The notes under the pieces are model-generated. The model saw only the letters and a list, made by a program, of their open reading frames with translations. It did not search any database and was not told the DNA's origin. Source: Povalibacter uvarum (GTDB taxonomy: Bacteria > Pseudomonadota > Gammaproteobacteria > Steroidobacterales > Steroidobacteraceae). From it: 64,000 nucleotides of DNA. The stretch spans positions 372,001 to 436,000 of the forward strand of contig NZ_JACHHZ010000005.1 of the NCBI RefSeq assembly GCF_014202975.1, read 5' to 3'. Numbering within the stretch: the first letter of the stretch is position 1; every line of letters starts with the position of its first letter. Shown here piece by piece: positions 1-8,200 of this stretch. Position numbers and translations under genes: made by a program.

Positions 1-39
1 CAGCACGGCGCGGATGCCTTGATCGACCGATGCATTCAT
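1..39 (-). CDS. Partial CDS, N-terminus only (MNASVDQGIRAVL...)
   Basis: An ATG on the minus strand at 39-37 opens a frame that runs off the left edge; 13 codons are visible. The start overlaps the stop of the EF-hand gene in an ATGA arrangement, the usual sign of translational coupling in an operon. Too little protein is present to name a function. Confidence 0.5.
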   Translation of the reverse strand, partial: MNASVDQGIRAVL

Positions 40-326
40 CTGCGGGCCTCGCTGACCACTATTCGCTTCGTTGCGGTCTCGTACTCGCTGCGAGTGACGA
101 AGCCGTCGCCATCGATGTCGCTCTCCACGAAGATGCTCTGGAGATGCCGGTTGTAGCCGGCTTCGGTACGGCTCAATCGATCGTCATTGTTGCGATCGAG
201 CTGTTCGAATGCCGGTGCGGCAGTTGCGATGCGCTCCTGTGCGTTGCCGACGGATGCCACGGTGCACAGCGCGAGTCCCGCACAGCCGACGATCCATTGC
301 GCCCTGCGCGCAATCGATGAACCCAT
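36..326 (-). CDS. Exported EF-hand domain protein
   Basis: This 96-residue protein begins with a Sec-type signal peptide (MGSSIARRAQWIVGCAGLAL onward) that would be cut after VASVGNAQ. Two EF-hand calcium-binding loops follow. The first is DRNNDDRLSRTE at about residues 43-54 and the second DIDGDGFVTRSE at about 72-83; both have Asp/Asn at the liganding positions and a terminal Glu. It is therefore likely a periplasmic calcium-binding protein; partner and role are not visible. The frame is open further upstream, but the start at 326 is chosen because a purine-rich GGGGACGAGG ribosome site precedes it and the signal peptide begins there. Its stop overlaps the start of the next gene in an operon running leftwards off the window. 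Confidence 0.8.
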   Translation of the reverse strand: MGSSIARRAQWIVGCAGLALCTVASVGNAQERIATAAPAFEQLDRNNDDRLSRTEAGYNRHLQSIFVESDIDGDGFVTRSEYETATKRIVVSEARR

Positions 327-742
327 TTTCCTCGTCCCCTTGCCAGAATTCCGCCCGAAGGCGGTGTGTGATGGTCCGGATCGTAGGGACGCCACAGGAC
401 AGAATCTGTCGCGGCTTTGTAAACGATCCCATCGGACCGGCTCCAAAAGGCGGTTTCACCGCGAAAATCCGCTGCCAAACGACGCCGTACATTTGGGTTA
501 CAAAAGGGCCCAACGCCGCTGGCCGGCTGCGGTTGACGCCCGTTCGGGCTCGCTATTCCGCGCCGCGGACGAACGTGTTCCGGTCTCCGGAATGACGTCC
601 GCCGATAGTTGAGATTCCGAACGAACGTTGACGTGGGCGGGGATTGCCGTCGATATACTCGGATCGAAACGATGCCGCCCTGGTTGCGCGCATCGTGCTT
701 CCAGGGAATCGAAATCAGCTGGCATCCACAAGAGAGGGAACC
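327..742. other. 416-bp divergent intergenic region
   Basis: This gap separates the leftward EF-hand gene from the rightward beta-helix gene, so it must hold promoters in both directions. The frames that cross it are shadows without ribosome sites or recognisable protein. The only element I can point to is a sigma70-like candidate around 628-659. Confidence 0.5.
628..659 (+). promoter_or_regulatory. Possible sigma70 promoter of the beta-helix gene
   Basis: TTGACG at 628-633 is followed by an AT-rich CGATATACT stretch at 651-659. Spacing is 18 bp if GATATA is taken as the -10 box and 20 bp if TATACT is. It lies about 85 bp upstream of the start codon at 743. The match is moderate and not tested. 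Confidence 0.35.
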
Positions 743-1858
743 ATGAAGCGGTCAGTAACGCGGGAGTGGGGGATGGCGTCGCGCGTGGCGGTTGCGACGA
801 TGCTTTCGGTGTGCTGTCTTGCGACGACATCTGTCGCGGCCACGACGGAGGACGACGACGTCGAGGCGACATCGTTTCCGCAGGTGGAGCGAAAGGTGAA
901 GAATCTGCGCAAGCGTGTGCGACAGCTCGAGGCGGATGTCGCGGCGTTGCAGACGCAGCATCTGCCGGTCGAAGCACAAGTCGATTGCGGATCGGGCGGC
1001 AGCGTATCGGATGCGCTGGCGGCAAATGCGGAAGGCAAGGGGTCGCTCACCATCGTCGTCTCGGGCGCGTGCGCCGAAGCCATTCGAATCTCGCGCAGCG
1101 ACGTGACGCTTCGCGGCGCGTCCGCGGGCGCTGCTCTCCAGGGAACCTCGACATCGGTGTTCACGGTCATCGTGGAAGGCGGAGCGAGCAACGTCGAACT
1201 TCAGAACCTGACGATCAGCGGCAGCAACACCGCAGCGCTCGTCGCAACAAAGGGTGCGCACGTCATCGCCCGGAACGTGACCGTGCAGCAGTCGATCTCG
1301 GGCGCGATGGCGCTCGACAACGGAACGCTTGATGTCGTCGGTTCGACAGTTCGCAACAACTCGCAGGGTGCGTACGCGGCGCGAGGCGGAGTGGTGACGA
1401 TCAGCGGCGGCACCGTCGAGAGCAACCAGATCGGCGCGCTCGCCTGGAAGGCGGGCACCGTGATCTTCACCAGCAGTCTGCCGGAGCTCGGCGCGCCCGG
1501 TGGCGCTGGCCCGGTCGTTCAGGCGAACTTCAATGGCGTCGTGGCGCGATCCGGTGGATTCGTCGAATTCGCCGACACGACGGTGCAGAACAACACCCAG
1601 AACGGGGTGGTCGTCGATTCGGGCGGCACAGCGCATTTCTTCTCCGCGCTGACCGGCGCCGGCAATCGTATCGCGGGCAATCCCGCCAACGGCATCGTCG
1701 CGTCCAGGAACACGAGCCTGGTGTTTTCCGATCTGACGAACGTCATCACGGGCAACGGCCGGGGCATCGTGTGCAACGGCAATCCGAGCTACATCGTGCC
1801 GCCGGGATTTGTCGTTGCGGGGAATACGCTTGGGGACATTCTGGGGTGCGCGCCGTGA
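743..1858 (+). CDS. Exported right-handed beta-helix protein with coiled coil
   Basis: A 371-residue protein with an N-terminal signal peptide (residues 1 to about 33, ending CLATTSVAA). An acidic stretch is followed by a coiled-coil heptad region (VERKVKNLRKRVRQLEADV, about residues 44-70). From about residue 110 to the end there are repeated short strands rich in Gly, Asn, Thr and Val (NVELQNLTISGSN, HVIARNVTVQ, TLDVVGSTVRNN). These are the signature of pectate-lyase-like right-handed parallel beta-helix proteins. No catalytic residues of a known polysaccharide lyase stand out, so a structural, adhesive or carbohydrate-binding role is as likely as an enzyme. The start at 743 is preceded by AGAGAGGGAA and gives an intact signal peptide. 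The coiled coil may trimerise the helix, but this is inference. Confidence 0.7.
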   Translation: MKRSVTREWGMASRVAVATMLSVCCLATTSVAATTEDDDVEATSFPQVERKVKNLRKRVRQLEADVAALQTQHLPVEAQVDCGSGGSVSDALAANAEGKGSLTIVVSGACAEAIRISRSDVTLRGASAGAALQGTSTSVFTVIVEGGASNVELQNLTISGSNTAALVATKGAHVIARNVTVQQSISGAMALDNGTLDVVGSTVRNNSQGAYAARGGVVTISGGTVESNQIGALAWKAGTVIFTSSLPELGAPGGAGPVVQANFNGVVARSGGFVEFADTTVQNNTQNGVVVDSGGTAHFFSALTGAGNRIAGNPANGIVASRNTSLVFSDLTNVITGNGRGIVCNGNPSYIVPPGFVVAGNTLGDILGCAP

Positions 1859-1861
1859 GAA

Positions 1862-1883
1862 GCCGGCTAGCCCGCTAGCTGAC
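1862..1883. repeat. GCTAGC-type palindromic repeat, copy 1
   Basis: A short palindrome-rich element built from GCTAGC units lies just after the beta-helix stop. Related copies are at 19918-19943 and 34142-34174, all intergenic. Its position would allow it to act as a transcript end structure. Confidence 0.6.
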
Positions 1884-1944
1884 AGAGATTCAGATAGCCC
1901 GGTCATATGTTGCCGTTGCACCGGGCTGTTGAAATACTCGTCCC

Positions 1945-2613
1945 ATGCTCACCGTCTTCATCTCCGCTTTCCTGCTGGGTCTCATCTTCAACGCTGCGCC
2001 TGGCGCTGTTTTCGCGGAAACAGTGCGGCAGGGCGTGCGCGGCGGCTTCCGTCCCGCGCTCGCTGTCCAGATCGGGTCGCTGGTCGGCGATGCGTTGTGG
2101 GCAGTGCTCGGGCTGGTGGGAATTGGATTGCTGCTGCAGCTGGAGGCGCTGCGTCTGCCGATCGGCATTGCGGGTGCGCTCTATCTGCTCTGGCTCGCCT
2201 ACGATTCGTGGCGCGCTGCCAGCCAGGAATTTCGCATCGATGACGGTACCCGATCGAAGCGCGCACTGCGTGCCGGCGTGCTCCTTTCGGTGACGAATCC
2301 GCAGAACGTTGCTTACTGGGCTGCGCTCGGCAGCGCGCTGGGTGCTGTGGGTATCCAGGAGCCAACGGCGATCGACTACGGAACGTTCTTCGGTGGCTTC
2401 ATGGCTTCATCGATCGTGTGGTCCTTCGTGTGTGCCGCGATCGTCGATCGCCTGTTTCGCAAGGCCGGGGCTCGATGGGCAAGCATCACGTACAAGGTCT
2501 GCGCCGTCGCATTCGTTGCGCTCGCCGCGGGATCTGTGCGCGACCTGATTCATCACGCGACGAAGCCTGAACGACCGGATGCGGCTGGCGTGCTGGCTCC
2601 TCCCCCGCCCTGA
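1945..2613 (+). CDS. LysE/RhtB-family exporter
   Basis: This 222-residue protein has five to six hydrophobic segments. It begins with the typical LysE start (MLTVFISAFLLGLIFNAAPG), including the conserved small-residue and Pro pattern (NAAPGAVFAETVRQGVRGGF) at residues 16-35. NPQNVAYWAALGSAL in the second half is the conserved Asn-Pro segment of the superfamily. Members export amino acids or other small metabolites across the inner membrane by proton exchange. The substrate here cannot be read from sequence. No LysG-type regulator is adjacent, and the gene stands alone between a repeat and a small membrane protein gene. Confidence 0.85.
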   Translation: MLTVFISAFLLGLIFNAAPGAVFAETVRQGVRGGFRPALAVQIGSLVGDALWAVLGLVGIGLLLQLEALRLPIGIAGALYLLWLAYDSWRAASQEFRIDDGTRSKRALRAGVLLSVTNPQNVAYWAALGSALGAVGIQEPTAIDYGTFFGGFMASSIVWSFVCAAIVDRLFRKAGARWASITYKVCAVAFVALAAGSVRDLIHHATKPERPDAAGVLAPPPP

Positions 2614-2690
2614 GCTGACGTCGCTGTAACGGAACCACCTCCCGGCGGGCGCGTTCCCCTGTTGTTCTTCGGTGACAGGGGATTCACAGC

Positions 2691-2849
2691 ATGAAAGTCT
2701 TGGTCTGGATCGGCCTCTCGATGGTCGTCGCGTGGGGCATTCTGTGGCTCGGCATCAAGATGGCGATCGGCGCCGTGCACCTGCTGCTCATCCTGGGCTT
2801 GATCGCGATTGCCTGGGGCCTCTTCGGGCGTGCGGGCGCGAATCCCTGA
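2691..2849 (+). CDS. Small two-segment membrane protein (52 aa)
   Basis: A 52-codon frame begins at an ATG at 2691, preceded by ACAGGGGA at ribosome-site distance. It encodes two hydrophobic segments: MKVLVWIGLSMVVAWGILWL, then a second around VHLLLILGLIAIAWGLF. A short Gly/Ala/Asn/Pro tail follows. The pattern of a WLG segment followed by a HLLLILGLIAI segment resembles the small lmo0937/DUF5670-type membrane proteins, whose function is unknown. The similarity is by eye only. Confidence 0.6.
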   Translation: MKVLVWIGLSMVVAWGILWLGIKMAIGAVHLLLILGLIAIAWGLFGRAGANP

Positions 2850-2868
2850 TCGGGCGTTCTGACGTTCC

Positions 2869-3936
2869 GTGGCCGACGCAGAGCCGCAATCGGTCGTACA
2901 AGCCCGCCGCCATGCGAGGGCGAGCGGCCTGCTTTACGTCTGTGACACCGAGCCAGGGATTTCCCGGAAGCGTGCCGGCACGGGCTTTCGCTATCTCGGT
3001 CCGAATCGCCGGGCTGTCCATGCGGCGCGCACCCTGGAGCGCATTCGCAAACTCGCCATTCCACCCGCTTACACGGATGTCTGGATCTGCACGGAGCCCC
3101 AGGGTCATCTGCAGGCGACCGGTCGCGACGCACGGCGTCGCAAGCAGTATCGCTATCACGTGCGTTGGCGCGAGACGCGAGACAACGGCAAGTTCTCCCG
3201 CATGATCGAGTTCGGCGAGAGGCTCCCGCGATTGCGCCGCCGGCTCAAACACGATCGCGCGCTTGCGGGTCTGCCGAAGAACAAAGTGCTTGCTGTAGTC
3301 GTCACACTGCTCGAAGAAACGCTGGTGCGTGTCGGCAATGAAGAGTACGCCCGTGCCAACGGCTCATTCGGTCTGACTACGTTGCGTGCCCGGCACGTGA
3401 AGTTCCTGCGTGACGGTCGCGCGTCGTTCAACTTCCGCGGCAAAGGCGGCAAGTTGCACGAGATCGTGCTCGACAACCGCCGCCTCGCCGCGATCATCAG
3501 AAAGATTCAGCAGTTGCCCGGACAGCTGCTGTTTCAATACATCGATGACGAAGGGAAGCGTCAGGCCGTCGACTCAGGAATGGTGAACGAGTACTTGCGC
3601 GAAGTCATGGCGGACAACGGCGAGGGGTTCACAGCGAAGGATTTCCGCACCTGGGGGGCGACCGTCCGCGCCATCGCGCATCTGTCTTGTGAGCCGCGCG
3701 ACAAGGTCGTCAGCGACACAGCATTCAACCGCTGCGTTGCTGCAACAGCCAGGCACGTTGCGGACGCGCTGGGCAACACACCTGCCGTCTGTCGCAAGTC
3801 GTACATCAATCCCGCGGTATTCGTCGCGTGGCGCGGCGGCACGATCGATGCACTCGTGCCGCACACATCCCTGAACCCGCGACAGATGGAGAAGATCGCG
3901 CTGAAGATCCTCCGGCGACAGGACTCCAGGCGATGA
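2869..3936 (+). CDS. DNA topoisomerase IB (poxvirus-like)
   Basis: This 355-residue protein has the layout of bacterial type IB topoisomerases, which relax supercoils by nicking one strand through a 3'-phosphotyrosine. The N-terminal domain (about 20-100) contains GFRYLGPNRRAV and IRKLAIPPAYTDVWIC. The catalytic domain carries VRVGNEEYARANGSFGLTTL (154-172) with Arg173, the FRGKGGK hairpin (189-195, the general-acid Lys) and KDFRTWGAT with Arg260. The nucleophile is in CRKSYINP, Tyr312. All key residues appear intact. The predicted start is a GTG at 2869, 19 bp after the preceding small gene; no strong ribosome site distinguishes it from nearby alternatives. Bacterial members are scattered and usually non-essential. 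Confidence 0.92.
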   Translation: MADAEPQSVVQARRHARASGLLYVCDTEPGISRKRAGTGFRYLGPNRRAVHAARTLERIRKLAIPPAYTDVWICTEPQGHLQATGRDARRRKQYRYHVRWRETRDNGKFSRMIEFGERLPRLRRRLKHDRALAGLPKNKVLAVVVTLLEETLVRVGNEEYARANGSFGLTTLRARHVKFLRDGRASFNFRGKGGKLHEIVLDNRRLAAIIRKIQQLPGQLLFQYIDDEGKRQAVDSGMVNEYLREVMADNGEGFTAKDFRTWGATVRAIAHLSCEPRDKVVSDTAFNRCVAATARHVADALGNTPAVCRKSYINPAVFVAWRGGTIDALVPHTSLNPRQMEKIALKILRRQDSRR

Positions 3937-4000
3937 GCTGTGAGCCAGACGCGTCCGCGGGCTCTGGCTCACTGTTCGTCGCTCGCTGCTCACTGCCTCT

Positions 4001-4363
4001 TCAATTCGGTCGATAGAAGAACTGCTCGCGCACGATCTTGTCGTTCGCGACTTCATACACGCAGATTTCCGTCATGGAGCGTCGACCGCCTTCCTTGTAG
4101 GTGGCGTCGAGTCCCATGACGATGCTGAAGAACCCGTCGGCCACCACGGGCTCGCTGACCGTGACGGTGTGGACCTGGGTCAGTGTCGCGTCGAAATCGC
4201 GGCCTTTCTGGCGGATCGCATCCATCCCCACTGCTTCGGCGTTCGGTACACCTTCCATTTCGATGCTGCGAGCGCTGTCCGCGAACAGTTCATTCTGGGC
4301 GACGTCGAATTTTCCCTGACGACAAAGCTCGACGAGGCGGTGCGCGACGGTTTCGGTGCTCAT
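4001..4363 (-). CDS. SnoaL-like / NTF2-fold protein
   Basis: A 120-residue soluble protein. It starts with an alpha-helical segment (TVAHRLVELCRQGKFDVAQNELFADSA), then alternating strands ending in TEICVYEVANDKIVREQFFY. This is the characteristic end of SnoaL-like polyketide-cyclase/NTF2-fold proteins, where the last strand closes the pocket. Family members are isomerases, cyclases, hydrolases or simple binding proteins, so the fold does not define the reaction. A GGAGATC ribosome site sits upstream of the ATG at 4363. It is convergent with the topoisomerase gene and divergent from the nucleotidase gene. Confidence 0.75.
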   Translation of the reverse strand: MSTETVAHRLVELCRQGKFDVAQNELFADSARSIEMEGVPNAEAVGMDAIRQKGRDFDATLTQVHTVTVSEPVVADGFFSIVMGLDATYKEGGRRSMTEICVYEVANDKIVREQFFYRPN

Positions 4364-4607
4364 GGTGATCTCCTGGCGAATTTTGCGGGCGAATCTTCCG
4401 GTTGGGGAACGGGAGGGATGTTCGCGCCAATCGCTGACAGCTCATGTCAGGGATCGCAGGGAGAGTGCAAATTCTGGCCAGGCGGGTCCCGGAGGCGTGT
4501 GGTCGGTGCGAGTTTCAGTCTTACGTTACAGGCCGATGACATCGAACGTTGCCCGAACCGCATCCGCACTATTGGCAGCGTATGCGGGGCGGGCGATCAT
4601 CACGCGT

Positions 4608-6377
4608 ATGCACAAAAGAACATCAGCTGCTCCAGCGTACCGCCTCTGCCTGGTTCTCTCGCTCGCGTTGCTTGCGTCCTGCGCATCGCAGGTCGAGACG
4701 CCGGTTCAAGGTGAAGTTTCCGTGAAGCTCATCGCGGTCAATGACTTTCACGGCAACATCAATCCCCCGCGCTCGCCCACGCGTATTCCCGATCCGGCAT
4801 CACCCGACAGGCCCTTCGAACTTCCAACCGGCGGCGTCGAGTATGTCAGTGCGCTGATGGCGGAGTTGAAGGCGAGGAATCCGTTGCATGCTGTCGTCGG
4901 AGCGGGTGATCTCATCGGTGGTTCACCGCTCGTATCGGCGCTGTTTCATCACGAGCCCGCCATCGAGGCGCTGAGCAAAGCGGGGCTCGAATTCACGTCG
5001 GTGGGCAACCACGAGTTCGATGCGGGCAGGGTCGAGCTGCTGCGCATGCAGAACGGCGGGTGCTTTGCAGGCAGCGGCCAGGATACGTGCCGCAACGGAA
5101 AGTTCGCCGGCGCGCAGTTTCAGTATCTGGCGGCGAATGTGATCGATCAGGCTACAGGACGTTCGCTCTTCCCGCCGTACGCCATCAAGAAATTCAAGGC
5201 TCCGAACGGCGCGTCGTTCCAGATCGCATTCATCGGACTGGTGCTGGAAGACACGGCCAGCCTCGTTGTCGCGTCCGGCGTCGCGGGTCTGGAGTTCACG
5301 GATGAGGCGGATGCCGCCAATGCGCTCATTCCGGAACTGCGGTCGAAGGGGATCGAAGCCATCGTCGTGCTGATCCACGAGGGCGGTCTCACGGCACAGA
5401 AGGTTTTCGACGATCCGACATGTCCCGAATTCACGGGAGCGATCCGCGACATCGTGCGGCGGTTCGATCCCGCAATCGACGTCGTGGTCAGCGGGCACAC
5501 GCATCGCCCCTACATCTGTCACGACAGCGGACGACTGGTCACGAGCGCCGGTGCGGAGGGCCGCATCATCACCGACATCGATGTGACGATCGATACGGCG
5601 ACGAAGGACATCGTGCGATCCCAGGCAACACAGCTCGCCGTGGTGAACGACACGGCGCCGAATCCGTTGCCGCTCCGTTATCCGACCCTGGCGAAGGACC
5701 CCAAGCTCACGCCGCTGGTTACGTTCTACAACGATCAGGCCGCGCCGCTGGCGCAGCGCGAGGTGGCCAGGATTTCCGCGGACATCGTTCGTGCGCCGGC
5801 CACGACGGGTGAGTCCGCGCTGGGTGATTTCATTGCGGATGCCCAGCTCATTGCGACGCGAGCGCCAGAGGCGGGCGGCGCGCAGATCGCGTTGATGAAT
5901 CGCGGCGGGATGCGTGCTGATCTGCGTGCAGACAAAGGCTATATCACCTACAGCGATGTGTTCTCCGTGCATCCGTTCAACAACGGCCTCATCACGCTCA
6001 CACTGACTGGCGAGCAGATCGATGAGGTGCTGGAACTGCAATGGGGACCGGCCGACACGATGCTGCAGGTGTCGGAAGGATTCAGCTACGAATGGGATGG
6101 TCGCAAGCCGGTCGGCGAGCGCGTCGACTTTGCAAGCATCAGCCTGAACGGTCAGCCCCTTGAGGCAACGAAGTCGTATCGCGTGACGGTGAACGAATTC
6201 CTGGCGATGGGCGGCGACAACTTCAAAGTGCTGGCGAAAGCGTCGGATCGGGTGCGCGGCATCATGGATGTCGAGGCACTCGAACGCTACGTCACCGCGC
6301 GATCACCCATCTCGGCGCCTGCTCTCGGACGGATTCGGCGTGCGGACTCGGGGCCGGCCGCAAGCGGCAGTCACTAG
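4608..6377 (+). CDS. 5'-nucleotidase/UshA-family lipoprotein
   Basis: This 589-residue enzyme should hydrolyse nucleotides or related phosphoesters in the periplasm. The metallophosphoesterase domain has all dimetal motifs in order: VNDFHGN (Asp, His), GAGDLIGG, SVGNHEFDAG (Asn, His), a His in LIHEGG, and VVSGHTHRPY (GHTH). The C-terminal 5'-nucleotidase domain follows with GESALGDFIADAQ, ALMNRGGMRADL and SVHPFNNGLITLTLTG, the substrate-binding loops. Starting at 4608 gives a lipoprotein signal with lipobox LLASC (Cys25). The open frame extends upstream to 4356 and an ATG at 4536 is possible, but both would bury the signal. UshA itself is usually soluble; the lipid anchor suggests attachment to a membrane. 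Confidence 0.88.
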   Translation: MHKRTSAAPAYRLCLVLSLALLASCASQVETPVQGEVSVKLIAVNDFHGNINPPRSPTRIPDPASPDRPFELPTGGVEYVSALMAELKARNPLHAVVGAGDLIGGSPLVSALFHHEPAIEALSKAGLEFTSVGNHEFDAGRVELLRMQNGGCFAGSGQDTCRNGKFAGAQFQYLAANVIDQATGRSLFPPYAIKKFKAPNGASFQIAFIGLVLEDTASLVVASGVAGLEFTDEADAANALIPELRSKGIEAIVVLIHEGGLTAQKVFDDPTCPEFTGAIRDIVRRFDPAIDVVVSGHTHRPYICHDSGRLVTSAGAEGRIITDIDVTIDTATKDIVRSQATQLAVVNDTAPNPLPLRYPTLAKDPKLTPLVTFYNDQAAPLAQREVARISADIVRAPATTGESALGDFIADAQLIATRAPEAGGAQIALMNRGGMRADLRADKGYITYSDVFSVHPFNNGLITLTLTGEQIDEVLELQWGPADTMLQVSEGFSYEWDGRKPVGERVDFASISLNGQPLEATKSYRVTVNEFLAMGGDNFKVLAKASDRVRGIMDVEALERYVTARSPISAPALGRIRRADSGPAASGSH

Positions 6378-6411
6378 GTCCCGAGTCACTGGGTTTCTTG
6401 AACTCCCGCCG

Positions 6412-6433
6412 GGGTCCGGCTGAAGCCGGACCC
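6412..6433. repeat. GTCCGGCTGAAGCCGGAC hairpin repeat, copy 1
   Basis: A perfect inverted repeat, GGGTCCGGCT and AGCCGGACCC arms around a short loop, lies between the convergent nucleotidase and PRC-barrel genes. The same hairpin recurs at 60451-60470 and a degraded copy is at 50386-50410. Confidence 0.65.
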
Positions 6434-6455
6434 ACGGCAAGAGGCCGGGCACGCG

Positions 6456-6821
6456 TTATTGCCAGTACGGCTTGGCCTTGTAGTACGCGTACGTCTGGTC
6501 GCGGTAGCCAAGACCGTCGTTCTTCGTCAGTTCTTCGATCGAATCCGCGGGAGCCGCCTTGAGCTGTTCCTTCGTCAGGTTCACGACATAGCTGTCTTCG
6601 CCCTTGTCGTAGTTCAGCGTGCTCCACGGGACGGGGTGGAATTTCTCGCCGATACCGAGCACGCCGCCGAAGCCCACGATCGCGAACATGATCTGGTTGG
6701 ACTGCTTGTCGAGCACGATGTCCTCGACCTCGCCGAGCTTGTGACCGCTCGAATCCTTGACATTGGTCCCGATCACTTTCTTCGCGCGAATAGCGCTCGT
6801 ATGGCCCGTTGCAGTAGGCAT
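6456..6821 (-). CDS. PRC-barrel domain protein
   Basis: A 121-residue soluble protein with one PRC-barrel domain (about residues 10-85): IRAKKVIGTNVKDSSGHKLG is followed by EDIVLDKQSNQIMFAIVGFG and a KFHPVPWSTL strand. This domain is known from the photosynthetic reaction centre H subunit, RimM and many stand-alone bacterial stress-associated proteins. A tail rich in charged residues follows (ELTKNDGLGYRDQTYAY). The start at 6821 is chosen because AAGGAG lies 8 bp upstream, although the frame is open to 6899. Partners are unknown. Confidence 0.85.
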   Translation of the reverse strand: MPTATGHTSAIRAKKVIGTNVKDSSGHKLGEVEDIVLDKQSNQIMFAIVGFGGVLGIGEKFHPVPWSTLNYDKGEDSYVVNLTKEQLKAAPADSIEELTKNDGLGYRDQTYAYYKAKPYWQ

Positions 6822-6983
6822 GGATGGATCTCCTTGGTGATGGAACGTCGAGACGACGTTCAACAGGAATTCAATGCGAATGCCGTGCGGAGGTTCCATG
6901 CGCTGCGCGGCGCGAACCTCGTCATCTTTTTACTTGCGGACAGACAGCAAAGAACCACCATCGCCGCCGCGCTGCGCAAACGA

Positions 6984-7556
6984 TCAAAGCAGTCGCACGA
7001 AGATGAGCATCGCGTTCGACGAGAGAGGGTGTGCGCTAGTCGCCGGTGCAGCATGAGACCACCGAACTCCCTGGCCCTCGTCGAGACTGATATCGCCCAC
7101 GAGCCAGCGACCTGCGTTTGCGTAGAGCAATCCCTGCACACCTAGTGTTAGTGACGTGCCTTCGCGCAGCACGCTGACTGCCGCGCGCTGCGGTCGCCGC
7201 GTCATCAGGTTGAAATCTTTCGAGACGCCGCCCACCAGGGAAGCCTGGATCGAGGTCTCTCCCGGAAACGAGAAAGGAACGCCTGGGTCGATGAGGAGGT
7301 GATCCACGCTGCCCTGATTCACGCCATCGTGGGGCGATCGCAGGTGCATGCCTTCCCCCGACAGCAGAACGATCGTGCGATCGATTCCCGGGAAGCGGGA
7401 GAAGGGTCCGCTGGCGGCAACGGTCGCGATGCTGACCCGCCAGTCGAAGTCCGCCAGCGTTGCGCCCGGTGGCGAACACATCAGTTCCAGCGTAGTGCCG
7501 CCCCCATTTTTCCAGGGCGTCGGCGGGATTGTCGCAGTGTCGAACCGGTCGAACAT
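6984..7556 (-). CDS. HutD/Ves-family protein
   Basis: A 190-residue protein beginning MFDRFDTATIPPTPWKNGGG. The W-K-N-G-G-G motif followed by TLELMCSPPGA and FDWRVSIATVAASGPFSRFP is the hallmark of the HutD/Ves cupin family. LVGGVSKDFNLMTRR is the conserved DFNLM segment. HutD is encoded with histidine-utilisation operons in pseudomonads and is thought to limit pathway flux, while Ves in enteric bacteria is linked to cold-shock regulation. No hut genes are nearby here, so a histidine-related role cannot be inferred from context. Confidence 0.85.
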   Translation of the reverse strand: MFDRFDTATIPPTPWKNGGGTTLELMCSPPGATLADFDWRVSIATVAASGPFSRFPGIDRTIVLLSGEGMHLRSPHDGVNQGSVDHLLIDPGVPFSFPGETSIQASLVGGVSKDFNLMTRRPQRAAVSVLREGTSLTLGVQGLLYANAGRWLVGDISLDEGQGVRWSHAAPATSAHPLSSNAMLIFVRLL

Positions 7557-7633
7557 GGGTGCGCAGATACCGAGGGTAGGAACGGGCCGCGGGTCCGATG
7601 CATTATCGCCTGCCCAACCGCCGGAGGAGCCTC

Positions 7634-8131
7634 ATGCCGACCAGGTCCGCACCCGCCGCAGCGCCGCGAGCCAGTGATTTTCAGGTGAGCCTCCGGATAC
7701 GCCATCCCGATATCGATCCGAAGCAGATTACCCGGCAGCTCGGGCTCGAGCCCGACCACGCCTGGGCGAAGGGCGACGCCCGCAGATCGGAGACGGGCCA
7801 GACGCTAGGTGGGATCCGTCGCGATTCCTATTGGTCGATCACTTTTCCGGACCCTCGCCTCTATGAGCAGACATTTGGTGAGGATGCCGAACCCGGCACA
7901 GTGCACCAGTCCCTGGCGGGCGCCGCGACGGCCGACCTCGGGATGTTCCTCACGCTGCAGTTGCTGCAGCTGAAACGCCAGCGAGAGCTGCTGGTGAAGC
8001 TGAGCAGCGAAGGGGACGTCGCATTCGTCATCTCGATGACGGCGGAGTCGGGATCGACGCTGCGGCTCGAGTCCGCGCTGATGCGCCAGCTCACTGACCT
8101 CGGCCTGCGACTGGAATTCGAGTTCGAGTAA
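7634..8131 (+). CDS. DUF4279-type protein
   Basis: A 165-residue soluble protein. SLRIRHPDIDPKQITRQLGL followed by EPDHAWAKGD and a later DSYWSITFP segment resembles the DUF4279 family, small alpha/beta proteins of unknown role often near toxin-immunity or housekeeping genes. The start at 7634 is chosen over 7598 because GGAGGAG is placed a few bases upstream. The C-terminal half is helical (TLQLLQLKRQRELLVKL), then beta. No catalytic motif is seen. Confidence 0.65.
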   Translation: MPTRSAPAAAPRASDFQVSLRIRHPDIDPKQITRQLGLEPDHAWAKGDARRSETGQTLGGIRRDSYWSITFPDPRLYEQTFGEDAEPGTVHQSLAGAATADLGMFLTLQLLQLKRQRELLVKLSSEGDVAFVISMTAESGSTLRLESALMRQLTDLGLRLEFEFE

Positions 8132-8139
8132 GGCTCACC

Positions 8140-8178
8140 AAAAAGTTGGCCGCCGGGAGTTTCCCCCTGGCGGCCAAC
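8140..8178 (-). terminator. Intrinsic terminator of the monooxygenase gene
   Basis: A perfect 10-bp stem, GTTGGCCGCC at 8145-8154 with GGCGGCCAAC at 8169-8178, is followed on the minus strand by five T (8144-8140). It is placed 22 bp after the minus-strand stop at 8201. On the plus strand there is no T run, so its direction is clear. Confidence 0.85.
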
Positions 8179-8200
8179 GTTGGCGATCGATGAGGGTCGC